Shown in pieces: positions 1 through 5,147 of a stretch of DNA of 5,461 bases. Position numbers and translations under genes: made by a program. Origin of the DNA: Jiangellaceae bacterium (GTDB taxonomy: Bacteria > Actinomycetota > Actinomycetes > Jiangellales > Jiangellaceae); NCBI GenBank assembly GCA_030146385.1, contig JASLBX010000373.1, positions 1 through 5,461 of the forward strand. Direction: 5' to 3'. Under the pieces are notes generated by a model that worked only from the letters and a program-made list of their open reading frames with translations, made no database searches and was not told the origin of the DNA. The stretch's first letter is position 1. Each line of letters opens with the position of its first letter.

Positions 1-66
1 CTCCGCGGTGTCCACAGCCGACTGCGCGCCTCCCTTGTCGTCCGTCCCGCGCGCCCCGGGACGCAT
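1..66 (-). CDS. Possible N-terminal fragment of a divergent gene, product unknown (partial)
   Basis: Reading the minus strand from an ATG at 66-64, 22 codons stay open to the left edge and give MRPGARGTDDKGGAQSAVDT followed by AE. Nearly all third positions are G or C, as in the confirmed genes here, and the plus-strand frames over the same bases look less like coding sequence. A weak purine-rich stretch (GGCGGG) lies just before the ATG. The gene would be divergent from the formylglycine-generating enzyme gene, leaving about 90 bp between them. There is too little sequence for a family assignment. It could equally be chance openness in GC-rich DNA. Confidence 0.3.
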   Translation of the reverse strand, partial: MRPGARGTDDKGGAQSAVDTAE

Positions 67-155
67 CAGGCCCGCCGTACGCGCAACGTTAATGTGGGCG
101 TTGGAAGCGTTCGTTGATCGAGGTGGCGGGCATCTCAGCGGCTCGGAGGTTCAGG
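67..155. other. Intergenic region, possibly a divergent promoter region
   Basis: This 89-bp stretch lies between the possible divergent start at 66 and the TTG start at 156. It is locally richer in A and T around 84-95, where the palindrome AACGTT occurs, and a short imperfect stem (CAACG at 84-88 with CGTTG at 99-103) can be drawn. No convincing -35/-10 pair is visible on either strand, so a promoter is inferred only from the gene arrangement. Confidence 0.25.
145..149 (+). promoter_or_regulatory. Ribosome binding site GGAGG for the formylglycine-generating enzyme
   Basis: GGAGG sits 6 bp before the TTG at 156 and is the best Shine-Dalgarno match upstream of the conserved domain. The later in-frame candidates (GTG 225, GTG 255, ATG 267) lack a well-spaced purine-rich site. 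This match decides the start chosen here. Confidence 0.5.
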
Positions 156-1382
156 TTGTCGGCTTGTTGTGGTCCGTCGGCCGAGCGTGAGCCAGGCCGA
201 GGGCCTGACACGGTTGCTCTTCCGGTGCCGCCCCGGCGGCGCGATCCGCGTGAAGTGGCCCGGGGAATGGTCCGCATCCCGGGCGGGACGTTCCGGATGG
301 GCGGCAACGACCCTGATGCGTTTCCCGACGATGGTGAGGGCCCGGTCCGTGAGGTCACCGTCTCGCCATACTTGATCGACGCCACCGCGGTGACCAACCG
401 GCAGTTCGGGTTGTTCGTCAAGGACACCGGATACGTCACCGAGGCCGAGCGGTTCGGCTGGTCGTTCGTGTTCCACCTGTTCGTCGGACCGGCACAGCGG
501 TCCCACGTCCGCGATGCCACCGTCCCCGGCGCGCCCTGGTGGCTCGCGGTCGACGGCGCGTACTGGCGGGCGCCCGAAGGCCCCGGCTCGGACGTGACGC
601 GAAGGCCGCAGCATCCGGTGGTGCATGTGTCGTGGAACGACGCGGCCGCCTACGCCGCCTGGGCGGGCAAGCGCCTGCCGACGGAGGCGGAGTGGGAGAT
701 GGCCGCACGCGGCGGACTGGACCAGGCGACCTACGCCTGGGGCGACGAGCTCGTGCCGAAGAAGCGGTGGCGGTGCAACACCTGGCAGGGCCAGTTCCCG
801 CGGGTCAACACCGCCGACGACGGCCACGTCGGCACCGCGCCGGTCAAGTCCTACCCGCCGAACGGGTACGGCATGCATGAGGTCGCCGGCAACGTCTGGG
901 AATGGACCGCCGACCACTGGTCCACCACCTGGCACGCCGACGACCGCCCGGAAACCCGCACCGACCCCAAAGGCCCCCCGTCCGGCGACGGACGCGTCAC
1001 CCGCGGCGGCAGCTACCTGTGCCACCACTCGTACTGCAACCGCTACCGCGTCGCCGCCCGCACCTGGAACACCCCGGACAGCTCCACCGGCAACACCGGC
1101 TTCCGCTGCGCCGCCGACCCATACGTTACGCACGCCGTCAAGAACCGACTCTGGGACTACGAGGTATCCCAGACGCTCGATGTCGTCGGGAATGCGCTAT
1201 CTGGTAGCTGCGGGCGGCCGGGACAGACGGCGTCCGCGCATGTTTCGAATCACCCGAGCATGGACATACCGACTGTGTTGAGCTGTCACTCCGCCGAGGC
1301 CCTCGGCCGTAGGGGATGCACAGTGTGTTGCAGGCCGATAGTCGAATACGGTGAGCGATGGATGAGCTGCCCGATCTACTGA
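156..1382 (+). CDS. Formylglycine-generating enzyme (SUMF1/FGE-sulfatase family)
   Basis: Cytoplasmic copper oxidase family that converts the Cys of a CxPxR motif in sulfatases to C-alpha-formylglycine, using oxygen. Starting at TTG 156 (408 aa) the chain opens with a Cys-Cys pair (residues 4-5). The FGE fold starts near GMVRIPGGTFRMGG (37-50), followed by HPVVHVSWND (153-162), KRLPTEAEWE (172-181), WQGQFPRVNT (210-219) and GNVWEWT (245-251). The two cysteines that bind Cu(I) in known FGEs are present at 289 and 294 within GGSYLCHHSYCNRYR, so the protein should be active rather than only FGE-like. The family normally ends at NTGFRCAAD (313-321). Here the frame continues about 87 residues with no recognisable domain and overlaps the next gene by 25 bp, suggesting a lost stop, an insertion or a small deletion. 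GTG 225, GTG 255 and ATG 267 are alternative starts. No sulfatase is in the window. Family call very sure; both termini uncertain. Confidence 0.92.
   Translation: MSACCGPSAEREPGRGPDTVALPVPPRRRDPREVARGMVRIPGGTFRMGGNDPDAFPDDGEGPVREVTVSPYLIDATAVTNRQFGLFVKDTGYVTEAERFGWSFVFHLFVGPAQRSHVRDATVPGAPWWLAVDGAYWRAPEGPGSDVTRRPQHPVVHVSWNDAAAYAAWAGKRLPTEAEWEMAARGGLDQATYAWGDELVPKKRWRCNTWQGQFPRVNTADDGHVGTAPVKSYPPNGYGMHEVAGNVWEWTADHWSTTWHADDRPETRTDPKGPPSGDGRVTRGGSYLCHHSYCNRYRVAARTWNTPDSSTGNTGFRCAADPYVTHAVKNRLWDYEVSQTLDVVGNALSGSCGRPGQTASAHVSNHPSMDIPTVLSCHSAEALGRRGCTVCCRPIVEYGERWMSCPIY
1293..1307 (+). repeat. Small GC hairpin before the partner-switching cassette
   Basis: GCCGAG (1293-1298) and CTCGGC (1302-1307) form a perfect 6-bp stem with a 3-base loop. 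It lies between the conserved end of the formylglycine enzyme and the STAS gene, where a terminator or leader structure could sit. No T-run follows, and such short stems are common in GC-rich DNA, so function is doubtful. Confidence 0.2.
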
Positions 1383-1702
1383 CCGTTTCGCCGGAGGTCG
1401 CCGAAGAAGGCCGCGCGATTCGTCTACGCCTGGTCGGCGAGATGGATATGTCTACGGTCCCTACCTTCGAAGAAGTGTTCTCGTCAGTACTCGATGAGCG
1501 ACGCGACCGTTTAGTGATCGATCTTTCCCGCGTGAAGTTCATGGACTCGTCTGGACTGAACGCACTCATCCGAGCCCGCAATGCCATGGACGACCGCGGT
1601 CTCGACCTGGTCATCTCTGGCGTCAGCGACCAGGTCCGGCACCTGTTCGAGGTCAGCGGCCTGACCACTGCATTCATGTTCACGCCGTCGTACCATGAAT
1701 GA
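1358..1702 (+). CDS. STAS-domain anti-sigma factor antagonist (SpoIIAA/RsbV/BldG type)
   Basis: At 114 aa this is a stand-alone STAS domain, the usual size for the family. In the unphosphorylated state such proteins bind an RsbW-type kinase and free its sigma factor; phosphorylation by the kinase switches them off. The strand around VIDLSRVKFMDSSGLNAL (53-70) is the family signature, and the phospho-acceptor is one of the two serines S64/S65 after D63. A stop codon (1352-1354) just upstream in this frame makes ATG 1358 the first possible start. The purine stretch GGTGAG at 1350-1355 is close to it, so initiation may be weak or coupled to the upstream frame that overlaps it. The next gene starts inside its last codons (8-bp overlap), so the two are surely one operon. 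Leu52 is encoded by TTA (1511-1513), a rare codon in this codon context. Confidence 0.95.
   Translation: MDELPDLLTVSPEVAEEGRAIRLRLVGEMDMSTVPTFEEVFSSVLDERRDRLVIDLSRVKFMDSSGLNALIRARNAMDDRGLDLVISGVSDQVRHLFEVSGLTTAFMFTPSYHE
1511..1513 (+). promoter_or_regulatory. In-frame TTA leucine codon (possible bldA control point)
   Basis: The bases TTA are in frame as codon 52 of the STAS gene. In Streptomyces, TTA is read only by the developmentally regulated bldA tRNA and is rare outside differentiation and secondary-metabolism genes. Whether this host uses that control depends on its genus, which the window does not settle. Presence of the codon is certain; the regulatory role is inferred. Confidence 0.45.
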
Positions 1703-2123
1703 GCGGACGCGTCGATTCAGCCGCGCCCTTGGCGGCCCCCTTGAGAGCCGTCCCAGGGACGCGCGCCGTTGGGCCATGGCCAAGTGCGCTGGCCTGCGGT
1801 TCGATTGTTCGGGCGTCAACCTCCCGCTCCTGGTCAGCGAACTCGTGACCAATGCGTGCGTGCATGGCGCCGACCCCGTGACTCTTCACCTCGAGATAGG
1901 TCACACGAAGGCGCGGGTTGAGGTCGAGGACAGCATCCCCGAGTGGCCCAATGTGCAATCTCCGAGTGCGCGGGACCCGGGCGGGCGCGGCTTGGTGATC
2001 GTGGAGTCCCTGAGCCACATGTGGGGGGTCGAAAACAAGGTCACCGGCGGCAAGGTTGTATGGGCTGAGGTGATCATGAAGGAGCCGGGCAGCGAAGCGC
2101 TCGAGAAGGTCGGCCGCGCATGA
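1695..2123 (+). CDS. Anti-sigma factor serine kinase, HATPase_c (RsbW-like)
   Basis: This 142-aa GHKL ATPase domain matches the size of single-domain actinobacterial RsbW-type kinases. They bind a sigma factor in the cytoplasm and phosphorylate the partner STAS antagonist. The N box is LLVSELVTNACVHG (45-58), with E49 and N53 for Mg-ATP and H57. The G1 region is VEVEDSIPEW, with D79 but no DxG glycine, a common variation in actinomycete members as I recall them. The G2 box is GGRGLVIVESL (96-106), and GGK (118-120) precedes the last strand. ATG 1695 overlaps the end of the STAS gene by 8 bp and has no clear ribosome site of its own, so translation is probably coupled and the two partners made in a fixed ratio. 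Its stop overlaps the next start as ATGA. The sigma partner is not encoded nearby. Confidence 0.93.
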   Translation: MNERTRRFSRALGGPLESRPRDARRWAMAKCAGLRFDCSGVNLPLLVSELVTNACVHGADPVTLHLEIGHTKARVEVEDSIPEWPNVQSPSARDPGGRGLVIVESLSHMWGVENKVTGGKVVWAEVIMKEPGSEALEKVGRA

Positions 2124-3361
2124 CCGGCCTGAGGGGAGACCCCGAGCAACTGCGCCGCCTTGAGGCACTGACCGACCGGGCACTAGCCCATCTCGACCTG
2201 GAAAGCCTGCTGGAGGAGCTGCTGGAGCGAGTCACGGACCTGCTCAAGGTGGACACAGCCGAAGTTCTGCTCATCGACGAAGAGGCAAACGAGCTGGTGG
2301 CCACGGCGGCCAAGGATCTTGAGGAGGAGGTCCGTCACGGATTCCGGGTGCCGGTAGGCCAGGGCTTCGCTGGCACGATCTTCGAAAGTGGGCGGCCAAA
2401 GATCATCGAGCACGTCGACGAGTCGACGGTTTTCAGCCCGATCATCCCAAGAACGGGCATCCGATCACTGCTGGGCGTCCCGCTCGTGGTGTCGGGTGCC
2501 GTCATCGGCGTGCTCCACGTGGGCACCCGGTATCACCGGATGTTCGGCGAGAACGACATCCAGCTCCTTGAGGCGGCGGCGGACCGGGTGGCTCTGGCCG
2601 CCCGGGCCCGCCAGGCCGATGTTGAGCGGGTGGCGGCAGCCGTCCTGCAAAAGAGCCTGCTACCCGGGCGCCTCCCATCCGTTCCAGGCCTCGACATGGC
2701 CGGGCGGTACTTGCCGGGCGGTAAGGGCGGAGTGGGGGGCGACTGGTACGACGTGTTCCCCTTGCCCGATGGCCGCACCGGCGTGACGATCGGGGATGTC
2801 GTCGGGCGCGGTATGCCCGCTGCGGTGGTGATGGGGCGCCTGCGCAGTGCTCTACGCGCTTACGCCCTGGAGGCCACCGACCCGGCCGTGGTGCTCGAAC
2901 GGCTGGACCGCAAGGCGCAGCACTTCGAAGCGGGGCAGATGACGACAGTTCTGTATATGGTGCTCGAGCCCGGGGCGGAGCGGCTGACGCTGTCGTCGGC
3001 CGGTCACCTGCTTCCGCTCTTGGCGCCGCCCGACGGGCCGACCTTCACAGTTGACGCACCGGTTGATCCACCGCTCGGCACACTCCGCTCCGTGCAACGC
3101 CGAAGCACCGTCATTGCCATGCCCGAAGGCTCGGTGCTGTGCCTGTTCACCGACGGCCTGGTAGAGCGGCGAGGGGAACCACTTGACGATTCCCTAGAAC
3201 GGCTGCGGGCGGCGGTGACGGTGTCGGCGCCGCACAGTATCTGCGAGGATGTGCTGCACGCTCTGCTCGGCAACGAGGAACCGCCGGACGACATCGCCGT
3301 GCTCGCGATGCGCCGGACAAGCAGGGCGGCTACGCGATCAGTTCGTACGGATCCTGCGTAG
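2120..3361 (+). CDS. GAF domain plus SpoIIE/PP2C-type serine phosphatase (RsbU-like)
   Basis: At 413 aa this is a two-domain sensor phosphatase, expected to dephosphorylate the STAS antagonist made from the same operon. Residues 25-162 form a GAF domain (for example VPVGQGFAGTIFESGRPK at 77-94 and GVPLVVSGAVIGVLHV at 119-134). A helical linker with AAAVLQKSLLPGRLP (172-186) is the switch/coupling segment typical before this catalytic domain. Metal-binding acidic motifs are GGDWYDVF (206-213, D208), IGDVVGRGMPAA (224-235, D226), LFTDGLVERR (342-351, D345) and PDDIAVLAM (389-397, D390/D391). There are no membrane segments, so it is cytoplasmic and the GAF ligand is unknown. The start overlaps the kinase stop as ATGA, with a purine stretch GAGAAGG (2103-2109) at workable distance. 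The 3' end overlaps the convergent TetR gene by 24 bp. Confidence 0.95.
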   Translation: MTGLRGDPEQLRRLEALTDRALAHLDLESLLEELLERVTDLLKVDTAEVLLIDEEANELVATAAKDLEEEVRHGFRVPVGQGFAGTIFESGRPKIIEHVDESTVFSPIIPRTGIRSLLGVPLVVSGAVIGVLHVGTRYHRMFGENDIQLLEAAADRVALAARARQADVERVAAAVLQKSLLPGRLPSVPGLDMAGRYLPGGKGGVGGDWYDVFPLPDGRTGVTIGDVVGRGMPAAVVMGRLRSALRAYALEATDPAVVLERLDRKAQHFEAGQMTTVLYMVLEPGAERLTLSSAGHLLPLLAPPDGPTFTVDAPVDPPLGTLRSVQRRSTVIAMPEGSVLCLFTDGLVERRGEPLDDSLERLRAAVTVSAPHSICEDVLHALLGNEEPPDDIAVLAMRRTSRAATRSVRTDPA

Positions 3362-3976
3362 ATCAGCCGGTGCGACGAACGTCGACCTCAGCAAAAGCGC
3401 CAAGCTGTCGGCGAAGCTCTCGCGTGACCAGCCACGGTCGATAAGGAGCCGCTCGACAACATCCCACGACATCAGCGCCCAGAGCATGTCGGCTGCAGTG
3501 TCGACGGTCCAGGGCGAGGCAAGGCGCCCGTCGTCGCGCAGCCACTGTGCCAACCGACGCGAGCCCTTCAGCCACCGCGACATGACGTTGTTGTGCATCG
3601 CGGCCGCATCGGGATCGGTGCGGCGCACCTGCTCCACCGCCCGGGCGACGGGCATGATTCTCGGATGGGCCCGCGCGATGTGCCGAGCCCACTCGTCTAG
3701 GGCCGACACGGCGTCTGGACTGTCCCATACCCGGCTCAGGGATGCACCGAGTTCCTCTGTCTCTCCAAGATGTCCGAGTAAGGCGGCGAGCAACTCGGCT
3801 CGGGTCGAGTAATGCAGGTACACGGCGCGCCGGGACACACCCGCCGCCTCGGCGACGGCCGCCATGGTGACCGCCTCGAAGCCCATGTCCTCAATGAGGC
3901 GCCGGGTCGCCGACAGCAGTGCCTCCGCAGTGCGACGGCTGCGCGCGTTGCCTGGCTCGTTGATGGTCTTCGCCAT
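3338..3976 (-). CDS. TetR family transcriptional regulator
   Basis: At 212 aa this is a typical TetR regulator length. The N-terminal DNA-binding domain (about 14-60) ends in the signature VTMAAVAEAAGVSRRAVYLHYSTRAELLAAL (helix-turn-helix about 37-56). The rest is a helical ligand-binding and dimerisation domain with no identifiable ligand; WALMSWDVVERLLIDRGW (166-183) probably lies in the dimer helices. ATG 3976 has a strong AGGGGAG site and begins 9 bp after the deaminase stop, so the two genes should share a transcript. As is common for TetR proteins, it probably represses its own operon, but no operator can be named. Leu66 is a TTA codon (3779-3781 on the plus strand). The end overlaps the convergent phosphatase gene by 24 bp. 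Confidence 0.93.
   Translation of the reverse strand: MAKTINEPGNARSRRTAEALLSATRRLIEDMGFEAVTMAAVAEAAGVSRRAVYLHYSTRAELLAALLGHLGETEELGASLSRVWDSPDAVSALDEWARHIARAHPRIMPVARAVEQVRRTDPDAAAMHNNVMSRWLKGSRRLAQWLRDDGRLASPWTVDTAADMLWALMSWDVVERLLIDRGWSRESFADSLALLLRSTFVAPADLRRIRTN
3779..3781 (-). promoter_or_regulatory. In-frame TTA leucine codon in the TetR gene
   Basis: Read on the minus strand, these bases are TTA in frame as codon 66, just after the helix-turn-helix domain. If the host relies on bldA for TTA, translation of this repressor would depend on the developmental tRNA. The codon is certain; the control is inferred. Confidence 0.4.
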
Positions 3977-3979
3977 GCA

Positions 3980-3986
3980 CTCCCCT
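3980..3986 (-). promoter_or_regulatory. Ribosome binding site AGGGGAG for the TetR gene
   Basis: AGGGGAG on the minus strand lies 3 bp before ATG 3976 and touches the stop codon of the upstream deaminase (3988-3986). Ribosomes finishing the deaminase can reinitiate here. The site confirms the TetR start. Confidence 0.65.
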
Positions 3987-5029
3987 CACGCGGTCACGTC
4001 TGCTGAATGCGCGTACGCGTCGATTTCGCGCAGCAGATCGGCCTTGCGCTCGGCATCCATGAACGACGCCTGGATGCCGGCCCGGGCAAGACCCCCGACA
4101 CCGTCCGCGTCGAGGCCGAGCAACCCAGCGGCGACCAGGTACTCGTTGTTCAGCGTGGTCGAGAACATGGGCGGATCATCAGAGTTGATCGTCACCGGCA
4201 CCCCGGCGGCCACAAGACTCGGCAGCGGGTGTTCGTCGAGCGACGGCACTGACCGGGTGCGGAGGTTGGACGTTGGACAGACCTCCAGCGGGATGCCCTC
4301 GGCCGCGAGGTGTGCCAGGAGCGCTGGATCCTGTGCCGCCGCGATGCCGTGGCCGATCCGCTCCGCACCGAGGTGATTCAGCGCGTCCCAGATCGTCTCC
4401 GGTCCGGTCGACTCCCCCGCGTGCGGCACACTGTGCAGGCCGGCGGCCCGCGCGCGATCGAAATGGGGTGCGAACTGTGGCCGCGGCACACCGATCTCCG
4501 GGCCTCCAAGGCCAAAACTGACCAGGCCGTCCGGTCGTATCCGAAGCGCGGTATCCAGCGTCACGTCGGCGGCTGGGATTCCCAACTCACCCGGGATGTC
4601 GAAGCACCAGACGAGCTCGACCCCGAAGTCTCGCCCGGCCCGGTCTCGGGCGTCTTCCAGCGCCTCACAGAATGCCTCGGCGGCGATCCCACGGATGATC
4701 GACGTGTAGGGGGTCACCGTCAGCTCCGCGTACCGCACCGACTGTCCGGACAACTCGCGGGCGATCTCGTACGTCAGCATCGCCACGTCGTCGGGTGTGC
4801 GGATCAGGTCGACGACGCTCAGGTAGATCTCGACGAAGTGGGCGAAATCCTGAAAGACGAAGTACTCCCGCAGCTGGTCGGGATCGGCTGGTACCGGGCT
4901 CGTCGCCTCATGGCGGGTCGCCAGTTCCGCCACGATGCGCGGTGACGCTGACCCCACGTGGTGCACATGCAACTCGACCTTCGGAAGATCTGCGATGAAC
5001 GTCCTCAGTTCCTGCATGCGGCTCATCAT
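3986..5029 (-). CDS. Adenosine-deaminase superfamily purine deaminase
   Basis: At 347 aa from ATG 5029 this is a zinc-dependent amidohydrolase of the adenosine deaminase family, about the usual length and cytoplasmic. Zinc and catalytic residues are all visible: LPKVELHVHHVGSASP (15-30) with H21 and H23, HAGES with H203 and the proton-shuttling E206, IGHG with H227, CPTSN (251-255) and NSDDPP with D284/D285. The residue matching Asp19 of mouse adenosine deaminase, which contacts the ribose 5'-hydroxyl, is Val25 here (HVHHVGS instead of HVHLDGA). Adenosine may therefore not be the substrate. Related enzymes act on adenine or, in the futalosine menaquinone pathway of actinomycetes, on 6-amino-6-deoxyfutalosine; I cannot choose between these. 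Starts at 5026 (ATG) or 5017 (ATG) are also possible, as no ribosome site clearly favours one. An earlier GTG at 5188 is rejected because its extra 53 residues look non-coding. TetR follows after 9 bp. Confidence 0.93.
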   Translation of the reverse strand: MMSRMQELRTFIADLPKVELHVHHVGSASPRIVAELATRHEATSPVPADPDQLREYFVFQDFAHFVEIYLSVVDLIRTPDDVAMLTYEIARELSGQSVRYAELTVTPYTSIIRGIAAEAFCEALEDARDRAGRDFGVELVWCFDIPGELGIPAADVTLDTALRIRPDGLVSFGLGGPEIGVPRPQFAPHFDRARAAGLHSVPHAGESTGPETIWDALNHLGAERIGHGIAAAQDPALLAHLAAEGIPLEVCPTSNLRTRSVPSLDEHPLPSLVAAGVPVTINSDDPPMFSTTLNNEYLVAAGLLGLDADGVGGLARAGIQASFMDAERKADLLREIDAYAHSADVTA

Positions 5030-5056
5030 CCCGCACTGTGGTCGGCCACCGCGAAG

Positions 5057-5067
5057 GTCTGTCAGAC
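5057..5067. repeat. Short palindrome upstream of the deaminase
   Basis: GTCTG and CAGAC flank a single T, giving an 11-bp palindrome 28 bp before the ATG at 5029. It is in a sensible place for an operator of the downstream TetR protein, but it is shorter than most TetR operators and the symmetry stops after five bases. Treat as a candidate only. Confidence 0.2.
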
Positions 5068-5076
5068 GTCCCGGAA

Positions 5077-5128
5077 GCGCTCCGGTCCCACGAGTTGACA
5101 CCTGAACCCGGGTATGGGTCCGGAGCGC
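5077..5128. repeat. Near-perfect 14-bp inverted repeat in the deaminase leader region
   Basis: GCGCTCCGGTCCCA (5077-5090) pairs with TGGGTCCGGAGCGC (5115-5128), with one mismatch around a 24-base spacer. It fills the middle of the gap between the unrecognised gene ending at 5148 and the deaminase start. On the minus-strand transcript it could be an intrinsic terminator-like stem for the upstream gene or a leader structure. No T-run follows, and the long spacer would also suit a pair of protein-binding half-sites. No promoter motif stands out beside it. Confidence 0.5.
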
Positions 5129-5147
5129 ACCTGGTGATGCCGCTAGT

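Noticed and set aside
8..190. A 60-codon plus-strand frame from a GTG at 8.
   Set aside because: It has no recognisable domain or ribosome site, overlaps the better start of the formylglycine enzyme, and has poorer codon bias than the opposite strand over 1-66.
135..1133. A long open frame on the minus strand opposite the formylglycine enzyme gene (about 330 codons).
   Set aside because: It is made almost entirely of Gly, Ala, Val and Arg with no domain, as expected for the antisense of GC-rich coding sequence. The plus-strand protein has intact FGE motifs.
1236..1256. TTCGAAT resembling a tRNA T-loop, considered as a tRNA fragment or attachment site.
   Set aside because: The flanking five bases do not pair into a T-stem and no acceptor or anticodon arm is nearby.
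1242..1267. GTTT followed 16 bases later by GGACAT, considered as a SigB-type promoter for the sigma-switch operon.
   Set aside because: The -10 half matches only four of six bases of the GGGTAT consensus as I recall it, too weak to call without transcript data.
5095..5100. TTGACA on the plus strand, identical to a -35 consensus.
   Set aside because: No suitable -10 lies 16-18 bp away on that strand, and no plus-strand gene follows; it is in the spacer of the inverted repeat.
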